Assembly (NCBI RefSeq): GCF_009870125.1
Contig: NC_046683.1
Coordinates: 7,936,001-8,000,000, forward strand
Direction of reading: 5' to 3'
Length of the DNA stretch: 64,000 bases
DNA from: Drosophila pseudoobscura
Lineage: Eukaryota; Arthropoda; Insecta; Diptera; Drosophilidae
Shown here: positions 1 to 10,678 of the stretch, one piece after another
How positions within the stretch are numbered: position 1 is the first letter of the stretch
Layout: each line of letters starts with the position of its first letter
Notes under the pieces: model-generated
The model's input: only the letters and a program-made list of their open reading frames with translations
Database searches by the model: none
Told to the model about the DNA's origin: nothing
Program-made: the position numbers and the translations under genes

Positions 1-295
1 TGAAGAAAACTGTTAATCTGTCCGAATTAGCCTTAAAGTCGATGCTGCGGACATGACTTTGGCCAAAGAAATTCAGCACAGAGCACGTGGAAATAAATCT
101 TATTTTTTTGCTTAGAACCAGATACGGATATTCGGCGTTCGCAGTGCCCGTTTGCTTTATTTTACGCATGTCGCTCGGCTTCAATGGTACTTGCGCTTTC
201 TCAACCACATTTTGGCCAGACTCATCGTCATAATTATTGGAATAATCCAAGGCCATGGGATTCCAATTTGACCAATCCTCTAAAAGTTTATCCAT
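1..295 (-). CDS. Unrecognised protein, N-terminal part (runs off the left edge)
   Basis: Reading the minus strand from the ATG at 293-295 gives 98 codons with no stop up to the window edge. The product starts MDKLLEDWSNWNPMALDY and later has an aromatic and basic stretch (EYPYLVLSKKIRFIST). I see no signal peptide, membrane segment or domain I can name. Support for a real gene is the open frame, the purine-rich context before the ATG, and a housekeeping-type promoter module about 70-215 bp upstream (362-510) that also precedes Chchd2 and xmas in the same orientation. A splice or stop just beyond the edge cannot be excluded. Function unknown. Confidence 0.6.
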   Translation of the reverse strand, partial: MDKLLEDWSNWNPMALDYSNNYDDESGQNVVEKAQVPLKPSDMRKIKQTGTANAEYPYLVLSKKIRFISTCSVLNFFGQSHVRSIDFKANSDRLTVFF

Positions 296-361
296 TGTTT
301 ACAAACCAAAAAAAACCAACTAGCAAGCGCAGAATGCAGAATTTTTTGAAATAACTGTAAA

Positions 362-510
362 CGCCAGTGTGACCGCGGACTTATCGTTAAAATATACCGT
401 CTGACCCTCAGAAATAAACCAAAATAAACGGTATTTTTTTAAAAAATATATCGTAAATATACTGACGAATTCAAGTTCTATATTCCTCGATTTTTATGTT
501 CCGTGGAATA
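362..510 (-). promoter_or_regulatory. Housekeeping-type promoter module, copy 1 (Motif 1 + Motif 6 elements)
   Basis: On the minus strand this reads as repeated GTATATTT-like words (Ohler Motif 6), then a GTCACACTGG word (Motif 1, bound by M1BP), then the start of the gene at 295. Nearly the same string of about 140 bp lies upstream of Chchd2 (22440-22586), and a diverged one upstream of xmas (40797-40945). A shorter related piece lies at 621-662. Motif identities come from known Drosophila core promoter classes; promoter activity is inferred. Confidence 0.6.
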
Positions 511-3500
511 TTACTAGCTATATATCGGCTTTACTGGCTTAATTTAAATACTTTGTATTGTTTGATTTTGTCTAAAAAAGGTTTTTTTGGCAAAAGGGTC
601 AAACAAATAAATCGTAGGAGAAAAACCGTTAATATTTAAATATACCGTAAATATACCGGACGTAGCCCATTTAAGCCCCCTTTATTTAAACACGATGGGC
701 TGGCAGCACTGCTTGGCCCGTATTTGAATTTGAATTGTGCGCGCACCTTGACTGACTTTCACGGACTCGACATCGAACCACCACATGGAAATCGACTGAT
801 GCTGGGGTGGTGTCGCCCGATCTCTGGGTATACTCTAATCTCGCCTTATACTATAGTTCACGGCCCCCCGAAATTAATGTGTCTGAAACGTGTTGTCGAA
901 ATTAAAAGCGAATGTTTCCAAGGCAAGGCCCCAATTTACATACAAACGTACATATATGTATAAGTATGTATATGATACACTCTAGCTGGTAGTAGTACTA
1001 TTCGTATTATCAGTGGTATAGGGCAATGTGGACCAACCAGTTTTTGGATTCCATTGTGTCGTCTTATCCGACAGATAAACTCGTTTCTCCGGCAGATCAG
1101 GCGCGTATCTGAGCGTGGAGGTGTGAAAGAGCTGTGGCATTAACTGTTATACGAATTTGACCTTGTCGAAGTTTATTTTTGCGTCCCTGGCCTTCCCTTT
1201 CCTGCCCCCTGCCACGCCAATCCCTTCTGCCTTTCCATTGACCTTGCTCAACGCGCTCCAGCTGACGCAAAGAGAAAGAAGATGGTCCGTTATTTTCCTT
1301 GAGACCTAAAACCTAAAATCCCCCAACTACCAACCACCAACGACAGCCAATCTAAGGCGGGCCGAACCATTTTTTATGATCTGCTGCGTTTAAAAATGGA
1401 TTTCGCATTCTGTATTCTGGCTTTTTTATGTGTGTTTTCCGCGTTTTTCGAGCGTCACGTGAAGTTTATTTACGGCTTGCCAAATACAATAAGTATTATA
1501 ATTAATGACTTTTCCTCATGAGCGAAGGCCGGATAGCATCTCGCTTTCGCTCTCGCTCTCTCTATCTGTCTTTCTTTCTGCCACCCATCCTCTCTAGGAT
1601 TTTGTGATTTTCACAAATTTTCCACTCTCTGTCATTAGCCGCTGCGCCGCTCTGTCGCTGCATTGACCTCTGGACTGAGGCAGAGGCTGAGTGGGTTGCG
1701 TTTCATCAGACAGACGACGCTGCTTCGGCGACGTCATCATCATTGACGTCACACACTCAAAGAGTAGGTACATACATACATATATGTATGTAATACCCAC
1801 GATAAAATACTAACAAAAATCAATTATTTTGTATATATTATGTACAATATGTTTGTAATATGTAACAAAACGGACAAGCGCAAAAGCAACCCCTCGCACT
1901 CAAACATCTACATACATATACATATATGTATGTATATATAAGTTAATGTATATGTACATACATATGTATACAGCACACTATGTGGCTTTGTGTGTGACGG
2001 GGCGAGCCCCCAAAAACTGGATTCCCGAATACTCTCTGCACAGGCCGCTGCCAACATCAACAGCTGGCAGCAGCAACGGGCAGCGACGTCGCCGTCGTCC
2101 GCGTATGACAGTTGAAGGTGACACAGGATGTGCTCGTAGGACAGTTGTAAGCTCAAGCTGTTCTGACGAAATACTGAGGGCGTGGTTGGCGGGAGGGAGG
2201 GGAGGAACGGGGATGGCGATTGGGATTCCTGGAACCCCATATCTTCCGACGCGTTATTGGGGGCGGGGGCGGGGGCGCCTGTCCATCGTTCAATGTTCAG
2301 CCGTTCAACGCCGCTGACTCATCATGCGGGATCAATCGTATCGCTTGTATCAATGTTTATGCACTGTACCGATTTACCGCTGACCTAAAATAAGGAATAA
2401 TAGAACATAATAGTTTTTGGATCAAATGGAAAAGAAGTACGGTAGTATCCATCAGATATTTGTATATTTTCGGCCCCTCTCTCAGGTCTATGTGCAGCGT
2501 ACGAATTTCTGCTTTGGCAAAATATAAAAACGTACTGCACTCCCTCTCTTTCCAGCCAGTCGAGCCCACCCACACACACGCCCCCCACACACCCTCCACT
2601 CACGAGATTTCGACCAAAGCAATTTCCGTCGCTGCCGATAAGAGGTTCCACCAAAAACAACAAAGACCACTCCCCGTCTGGGGGTTTTGTTACAGTTTTA
2701 ATGTACACACACACACACACCCACATGCACACACGGCACCGAATTCAGATAAATAAGAAATGCAAGCTCAATGCAGCTCAAATTTTTCAATATGAAAAAT
2801 TTCATGTAATTCATGAAATATAACGAGAGTTAAAAAAATTGTTTTTTTCGAAAAATCAATTCTATGGAAAATATAGTATGGAATTGTATAGTGTACCGAT
2901 CTAGACGGTTCCGACAAAAGTTGCAAACAATTTCGTGCAATTTCTGGCATCGGCCTCATTCTCTCTTTGTTATGGTATTAACCATTTGGTGTAAACAAAT
3001 AATTGTTTTGATGGCGAAATCATTCAAAAAGACACGTGCAGCAGCCACTGAAGGTGAATGGTCGGGGGGGGTAAGGGCTAGTGGGAGTTGTAGTTGTTGC
3101 TCAGACGTCATCTCGCTCACACGGGTTTAGTCAGAGGTAGGCGTGTGTGAATGGATTGTTAGTGTGTGTTAGGAGGCCTGTATAACAGTTATAAAGCCCA
3201 AATGCCAACACAGGCAAACACACAAAAACCCATGTACTCTCTTTATCTCTCTACATGTACACATTCATACATATATGTACATATGTAATTACATGTGTAG
3301 TTGTTGCATTATTTGACGAGCCTCTTGGGGGCCAATGCAGAATGCACCAGAAGAAAAATAATATCCAATAGTATACCAACATCATAAGGGCATTGCTAAT
3401 ATGCCGCAACTTTCATGAAATCCAAACGAATAGACCATATGAATATGTACATATGTATGTATGTATGTATATATGTATGTACATATGTATGCATGTATGA

Positions 3501-4690
3501 AAATCCAATAAGCAGTAAAACCAACAGCAACAAAATTCCATTGAAAGTGGTATGTTAGTGCCTACCTGGGTGGAGAGCGGGAGAGAGTAAACTCAATCAA
3601 AGAGAGCCTCTCAGTTGTTGCGCTGGAGCAAGACTCTTGGCACGTACCTTCTTACACTTACACACACAACAGCAAATCACTTGTTGGTGCAGAGGGGGGT
3701 TGCGCGGACGGCCGGCCCTCGGCAGAGTGCGAGACGAGCCCACGGGCACGGGCAGTAGAAGCAAGAACAAGAAAATACCCAAGGCGGAGGATGTTGACGC
3801 GTCCAAATTCCACCAGACTTTCCGTTGGTTCAGGCCGTGGTCGGCAAGGGGGGGGAGTGTGTTGGCCACAGCTATGCAAACTTGTTCTCTCTAGACAGCT
3901 CTTTTGAACTGTTATACAACCAGGCAGCCAGCTACGAGCTGCCCAGAAGAGAGCACAAAAGCTTGTGCTTGAAAGCAGAGAGGGCTGGGACGGCTCAACA
4001 CGCAGCCAAAGAAAACCTTTCGACCATAGCTTCATTTGAATGCCCTTCAATGCTAATGCGCCATCAATTGGCCAAGACATACCGAGCCAAGCTTGTTAAG
4101 CGGGATCGATCCCAGGTAGAAGCGAAGCTTTCAATTTCCAGCTAACGCGCAGCTTAATCGTATGTACATATGTATGTATGCCTGAAAAGCAGTAGTGCTC
4201 AAAGCAAATCGTTTGTCAATTCAATACAACACAACTGCGGTAGGGTACTACTTACCGTTTTTGCTGACGACGACAACAGTCGGCTCTCTCATGAGAGGGA
4301 GAGCAGCTCGTCCAGCTGTGCTGTCTGCCTCCCCTTATTGAACTCGGTTCATGCGGCATACAAATGTACATACACAACACAGTGGCGCACCCAATGTAAT
4401 ATTTCAATGTATTATTTCATATGTGTACAAAAATTGATTCTATATCGGAATGTATGTAAAATGTACTTATTCATTGAACATCGAGCTTGAATATTGCTCC
4501 AAAGATCACGATGAGGCTTCGCATGAACGCAAATTTGACTTATTCATGGTGTGGCGGTCTCTCTGGCATTTTTCATATCGCTACGTAGTTGGCTTGTCTC
4601 CGATATGTGTACATACAAATGTTCGTATGTATGTTAGCATGTACATTTGCCATATCTCCAAGTTGTCCGCCCCAATACTAATTTTTAGTT
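511..4690. other. Intergenic DNA, no supported gene
   Basis: About 4.2 kb with CA-rich microsatellite (around 2704-2722) and ATGTACATATGTATG-type repeats (around 1898-1970 and 3440-3500). Short open frames on both strands are low-complexity or overlap each other and show no recognisable protein. It probably includes distal regulatory DNA of Hex-A. Confidence 0.5.
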
Positions 4691-5180
4691 TTGACCTTCA
4701 AGGTTCCTTCACGACGCACACACACAAACACACACTCTCTCACATACACATGCACACATACAACGCCCACTGTGCAGCGGCAGCGGCGTCGGCAGCGGTA
4801 GCGGCAGCGGCATCGGCAGCGGTAGCGACAGTGAGCAGAGCATAGTGACTAGCGAACGCAAGTGATTCAACTGTGAACAAACTCTCGCAGCAACCGGACG
4901 CGTGCAGCGGACAAAAATAAAACGGCAGAAGCGACGGAGAGATCGAGAATCGGCAAGCGGAACCACAAGCAACATAGAAAAAAAAAGTAAAGGAAAACAA
5001 AACTGAAGCAAACCAAAAAGTAACAGAAAATACAAAATAATTGCGTTGCAGTCGCGAGTCGAAAATCGCATCGAATCGGTTTTTGAGTGGATTTTTGTGT
5101 GTCTCTTTCGCTGTTATTTTTTTTGCTGGTGTGGGTGTAGTGAGACGTCTGCCAGAACTGTCCGTTAGAGTGCCGAAAAG
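4691..5180 (+). promoter_or_regulatory. Hex-A 5' leader and probable promoter region
   Basis: The segment before the Hex-A ATG contains a degenerate GGCAGC hexamer array (about 4778-4830), then an A-rich leader without introns that I can define. An ACACACACAAACACACA microsatellite sits at about 4719-4735. The transcription start cannot be fixed by eye. The hexamer array lies outside the main frame but could be transcribed as 5' UTR. Confidence 0.4.
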
Positions 5181-6830
5181 ATGGACCAGGAGTTGAACGG
5201 GGCCATGCGGAGCGTGTCTATAAATAGCAACGGACTGGCGGCCACACCACATCTGAACGGCCACAGCAAAGACGAGCCGGACAATGTGCGGCGGGTGGCG
5301 GCGGAGGGCGCCTTGAGTGCATCTGCATCGGACGCCGCCAGCGCCGTAAGCAAAGCGACAAATGCATCGACAGCCGCTGCAGCGGCCAGAGCAATCCCAG
5401 CGGCGGCATCGTTCGCATCCACAGCCACAGAAGCAGCGTCGTTGTCGGGTCTAGCCGGGGCCAGTGACGCGGAGAAAAAGAAAATGGTGCACGAGTTATG
5501 TCAGCAGCTTCTGCTCACAGACGAGCAGGTGCAGGAGCTGTGCTACCGCATCCTGCACGAGATTCGCCGCGGCCTGGCCAAGGACACGCACCCAAAGGCG
5601 AATGTCAAGTGCTTCGTGACCTACGTGCAGGACCTGCCCAATGGGGACGAGCGCGGCAAGTTCCTAGCCCTTGACCTCGGCGGCACCAACTTCCGGGTGC
5701 TGCTGATCCACCTGCAGGAGAACAACGACTTCCAGATGGAGTCACGCATCTACGCGATACCCCAGCACATCATGATCGGCTCGGGCACCCAACTATTCGA
5801 TCACATCGCCGAGTGCCTCTCCAACTTCATGGCCGAACACAATGTGTACGCGGAGCGACTGCCTCTCGGCTTCACCTTCTCGTTCCCGCTGCGCCAGCTG
5901 GGCCTCACCTGCGGCCTGCTGGAGACATGGACCAAGGGCTTCAACTGCGCCGGCGTTGTCAACGAGGATGTGGTGCAGCTGCTAAAGGACGCGATCGCAC
6001 GTCGCGGCGACGTACAGATCGACGTATGTGCCATCCTCAATGACACCACTGGCACTCTGATGAGCTGCGCCTGGAAGAATCACCACTGCAGAATCGGCCT
6101 TATCGTCGGCACCGGCTCAAATGCCTGCTACGTAGAGCGGGTTGAGGAGGCGGAACTCTTCGACGCCCAGGGCAACCGCAAGCCCCACGTGCTCATCAAC
6201 ACCGAGTGGGGGGCGTTCGGCGACAATGGCGCCCTCGACTTTGTGCGCACCGAGTTCGATCAGGACATCGACAGCCACAGCATTAATCCCGGCAAGCAGA
6301 CCTTCGAGAAGATGATCTCCGGCATGTACATGGGCGAGCTGGTGCGCCTCGTACTTGTTAAAATGACGCACGCCGGCATTCTGTTCAAAGGCCAGGACTC
6401 CGAGGTACTCAACACGCGCGGCCTCTTCTTCACCAAGTACGTCAGCGAGATCGAGGCGGACGAGCCGGGCACCTTCACCAACTGCCGCCTGGTGTTCGAG
6501 GAGCTGGGTCTGACCAATGCCACCGATGGCGACTGTGCCAACGTGCGCTACATCTGCGAGTGCGTCTCGAAGCGAGCCGCCCATCTCGTCTCTGCCGGCA
6601 TTGCCACGCTGATCAACAAAATGGACGAGCCCCATGTGACGGTGGGCGTTGACGGCAGTGTGTACCGCTTCCATCCCAAGTTCCATAATCTGATGGTGGA
6701 GAAGATCACGAAGCTGATCAAACCCGGCATCACGTTCGACCTCATGCTCTCCGAGGATGGTTCCGGCCGTGGGGCAGCGCTCGTCGCGGCCGTCGCCTGT
6801 CGCGAGGACATCGTCAACAGCAAAAAGTAG
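5181..6830 (+). CDS. Hex-A: Hexokinase A (ATP:hexose phosphotransferase)
   Basis: A single uninterrupted 549-codon frame. It phosphorylates glucose to glucose-6-phosphate at the head of glycolysis, in the cytosol. The core hexokinase fold starts near residue 97. Motifs in order: phosphate-binding LALDLGGTNFRV (162-173), glucose-binding LPLGFTFSFP (227-236), TKGFN (251-255), catalytic Asp in ILNDTTGT (285-292), second phosphate motif GLIVGTGSNACYVE (306-319), and NTEWGAFGDNG (340-350). The first 96 residues are an Ala/Ser-rich extension not part of the catalytic fold, so the 549-aa length exceeds the roughly 450-aa single-domain core. The ATG at 5181 is the first in frame; a downstream Met at residue 102 would give a product without the extension. 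A long 3' UTR follows. Confidence 0.95.
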   Translation: MDQELNGAMRSVSINSNGLAATPHLNGHSKDEPDNVRRVAAEGALSASASDAASAVSKATNASTAAAAARAIPAAASFASTATEAASLSGLAGASDAEKKKMVHELCQQLLLTDEQVQELCYRILHEIRRGLAKDTHPKANVKCFVTYVQDLPNGDERGKFLALDLGGTNFRVLLIHLQENNDFQMESRIYAIPQHIMIGSGTQLFDHIAECLSNFMAEHNVYAERLPLGFTFSFPLRQLGLTCGLLETWTKGFNCAGVVNEDVVQLLKDAIARRGDVQIDVCAILNDTTGTLMSCAWKNHHCRIGLIVGTGSNACYVERVEEAELFDAQGNRKPHVLINTEWGAFGDNGALDFVRTEFDQDIDSHSINPGKQTFEKMISGMYMGELVRLVLVKMTHAGILFKGQDSEVLNTRGLFFTKYVSEIEADEPGTFTNCRLVFEELGLTNATDGDCANVRYICECVSKRAAHLVSAGIATLINKMDEPHVTVGVDGSVYRFHPKFHNLMVEKITKLIKPGITFDLMLSEDGSGRGAALVAAVACREDIVNSKK

Positions 6831-8360
6831 GCGAGATATCGGAGAGAGATAGAGAGAGAGAGAGAGGGAGAGTGCTCCGAAACTGCTGCATCCCAGACAT
6901 GTCCGGGTCCCCCACATACATAACAACTACAACAACAGCAAGAGCCATGAGCCAAGAGCCAAGAGCAATTTCCGATTTGCAAATGAGAAAATAGTTTCCT
7001 TCGTTGCCCGACACAGGGCGCCCTGGGGTTGGGCCCTGGCCCGTCACTGCCGCCACGTGTCGGCCCTGACGGCCCTGCACCCCTGACCCAAGGGCTGCGG
7101 TGCGCGCTTCTTTAGTATTTTTAATTAGGCAAAAAGATGAAAAAGTACGTTTTTAAACAGAAACACACAGAAACAAAAAAAAAACATAAACCAAAACATA
7201 CTTGAGAATATCTTATAATGATAATGAATGCTTACGATTATGTTCGTTCTAGCTCCTTCGCTCCAATTGGATCGATTTCCGATTTTTTTTTTGTTGATAA
7301 TTTGTTATATCTATTTTACAAAAGAGAATATACACACACTCACATATATATATTTACATATATGTGATTAGTACAATTTGTTAAGAGAAATTCTTTTCGG
7401 TTTCGAGGAAAAAAAAAAAACATTTGGTAACCCCCCACCCACAAATAGAGGGAAAGAGAGAGATAGAGAGCGACACGTGTAAGATGCTGAGAAGAGAACG
7501 AACCGTTATACCACTGTGCTACAAGCATATCCTACGAAGCTAGCGGAATGGGACGAGAGGATGGCAGGATAACAGAATGAGAAACAAAACTGTAAAATCG
7601 CACATTGTTAAAGCAAAGAGAAAAACAAACAAGCAGAGTACGAACGAGAAGGAGAAATCAGAGGGAATTAAGGAAGCAGCAAAAACAAATGCAAATTCTG
7701 CGACAAAAACACAAAAAAAAAGAAATAAATAAAAAAAAATACTAAAAAAGAGGAAATCACCCCCGCCGGTGGTGTCCATCCTCTATAATTGTAAATGTTT
7801 ATATAGAACCTATTATGAAGCGTTATATGATAATACTTGCATACACACACACACACAGACACAACACACACACACAAACAAACACACATATATTATATAT
7901 ATATAAAAAACATACATATATTATTTAGCCACTATATAATTACGTTATTTTTTTATTATTGTCTTCGCTTAGTAAATTTGTTCTAAGATTTAAGGAGGTA
8001 AAAACTAATCAAAAAAAGTTATTGTTTTTTTTTTTCGTTCGATCTAGAAATGCACTTTGTGAGCTATTATTTATGTATTTGTACATTTTATCTAGTTTAG
8101 TGTTTAGTTCTTATCGTAGTCTCTAAATGTTGTCAAAAAGAGCCCCGCAATAGCCTCCCAATTCTACCCGCATACATGTGTATGTATGTATGTACATATG
8201 TACATCCCCCGTCCCCAGAAACCCACGGAACCCCTTAATTATACTTAATTATCGTTTGTAAACAAAAGCGGGGGATGCGAGATGCAAACAAAAAAAAAAC
8301 ACAAAACAAAAACTAAAGGCGAAAGGCGAATAAGCGAAAAAGCGAAATGAAAAGCAAATA
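6831..8360 (+). other. Probable Hex-A 3' UTR, A-rich
   Basis: After the stop comes a GA repeat (about 6838-6868), then about 1.5 kb of A-rich, low-complexity sequence on the same strand. AATAAA-type signals occur near 7724 and 8355. No protein-coding frame is supported. The exact cleavage site is not visible. Confidence 0.4.
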
Positions 8361-9537
8361 AAATTTGTTCTTTATTCATAAATTTTTGTTAAATAATTTT
8401 TTCTTGGTACTTTGTTTGGTATTTTGTTCCATTTTGTGTGTGGTATATTCTAGTTTTCGTATTTTTTTGTTTGAAACTAGCAGTTTTGGCGGCTGCCGGC
8501 CAGCACGCTCAGACAACAACAACACAAAAAATTCGCATTCAAAGGAAAGAAAAAAAGACACATTTTTTGTTTGTCTATTTTGAATAAACAATGAAAAATA
8601 CTATGAAAAAACGTTGATGAAATGATATAAAAAGAAAGTCAGCTAAAAAATTGTTTATATTTTTCAACAAGAGATTGTATAAAAAAAAAATTAGCCCCTG
8701 TTAACAAGAAACAATGAAAATCAATTTATATTATAATAAATTCTAGTTATCAAAGGCGATTACACAAAAAATACTACGCAAATACATAACAGACACGCTT
8801 TGCAACATGCTGCAATGAAACGGAAAACGGAAGCCGGAAGAAAGGAACAACATAGGAAATGATATTATTAACAAAAGGAATGTTTGTCAAAAAAGCAGAG
8901 AAGGATTTCGAAGAGCAAGAAAATAAAAACGATTGAACCAAAAACCTAAGGAAAAACCCAAGAAAACCGAAAAATAATTATGTTATTTGGCTGGGGGCGG
9001 GGGTATATATATTTTTTTTTAATGTATTTATTCACTTGGGATTGCCGCTGCACTTTTATTAACGTATGTATATATATCTGTTTTTGCTGGCAAGAAACAA
9101 GAATTATGCATCATCAAAGGCAATAACAATCAGTCTCTATTTTGTAATTTATATTGTATTACGCTGCCAATGCACTCCCAGGCATGCTCTGCACGGGATG
9201 GGGCATTCGCGCTTTGGCAGCAGTTTCGTCAAGCTGAAAATTTCTGCCACTCAAGCAGGAAATACATTATTTTCCATTCTTAAAACGATACATCTCTCAA
9301 TTGTTCGATTTCATAGTTTTCAGGTCTTGTTTGGACTGGACAATATCAAGTGTATCTTTATTTCCATACTTAAATTTCAAACTATTCTAAACAAAATTAC
9401 CAAATCGCACTTACTTTTTTTTTGCAATGAAAAGAACATTCCCATCTTGAATTATTTGAGGCTTCTACTTCCACAAGATCCATCTTAGTTGAAACTTTAT
9501 TTTCTATGGAAGAGCTCTTTCGCAGGGTACTTGCAGG

Positions 9538-9655
9538 GTTGCATCTCTACTTGCGATTGCCTTGCTTTTGTAGACCATTTTAAATTAAGTGATTTTCAGC
9601 TTAATTTTCGTTTGACGCATTTGAATTGCAAGTAGAGGGATACATACCGAGACCA
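9538..9655. repeat. Short imperfect foldback (about 118 bp)
   Basis: An outer inverted pair (ATCTCTACTTGCGATT near 9543 and its near-complement around 9625-9650) encloses an inner pair, AAATTAAG and CTTAATTT, around 9583-9607. Between them the pairing is poor. It could be a small MITE remnant or a chance structure. Confidence 0.3.
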
Positions 9656-10655
9656 GACAATGCTTGATTGAGCCATTGTAAATGACAGATCGAAATGAAC
9701 AGAACAGAACCGTACTACTCTACGTGCAAAGCAACACAGTATTTCTATTAATGCCATATGACACTCACTTTTTATTCTACGGACTGCAGTGGCTCTCTTT
9801 AGTGTTGAAAATATTTGAAGAATTTATGAAAGAAAATGACAAGCAGTCGATCATTCTGACAGGCGATATATAACTTTGGCAAGCAGAAGGCAAATTTATG
9901 AAGCAGTAGAAATTCAACACTATTTTTTATATATTCAGCAAATGTCATATGGGCATGAGCAACCTGTTCGAATTTATTTGTAAATATGATATCGTATTTG
10001 TTTAGTTCATATAGTATTTGTGGTCAGAACGAGTGAAGGGAGCCAGGGGTTATTTTCGATTGAGGCAAAAGCACGGCTCAAGTTCCGCGAAAGTTGTTTT
10101 TAGAATTTCAACTGAAAAAATCTCTTATGGCGGTACCCCCTACCGCCAGCGTCCCCTCCTCCAGTCTGTGTTTGTTCAAATAGAATGCATTTTTTTTTGT
10201 TGGCGAGACAGACAGAGAGTGAGGTAGTGTAATCTCAGCTATTTCTCGATCACGTTTTAGTGCAGCGGACAACAAAACCAATTTAAATATCTCGAATGCA
10301 AATTTCAATTTAAAATGCACATGATATCTATGGGGGTAACCCTAAATGGGAACTAAATGGGAGATACCCTATGGGGGATTTTGATGAAACCAAACCAATT
10401 TTGTCCATTAAAGCTCTCCCAGGCGGACACTTGGAAGGTGCATACAGTAACCACCAAGACGTGCAATTTACGATCATATGTAGAGCAGGGATTTTCTTGA
10501 AAACCTGCATAAGCCCCTCCCCGGGGTTTGACAAGAGAGTTTTCTTGGAAATATATCTGTATATGAAATCTGTTTTGTACAATCAAGCCAATTTAGCCCC
10601 TCCCTCATTTGTTCCATTTGGTACAATGTCTAAAATAGCTTTCACTGGAAAGGAT

Positions 10656-10678
10656 GGGGGGGGGGGGGGGGGGGGGGG
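10656..10678. repeat. Homopolymer run of 23 G
   Basis: Seen directly: 23 consecutive G followed by AGAGAGAGG. Such runs can form G-quadruplexes and are prone to length error in sequencing. Confidence 0.9.

Noticed and set aside
6117-6926. 269-codon minus-strand frame
   Set aside because: Antisense shadow of the Hex-A coding sequence.
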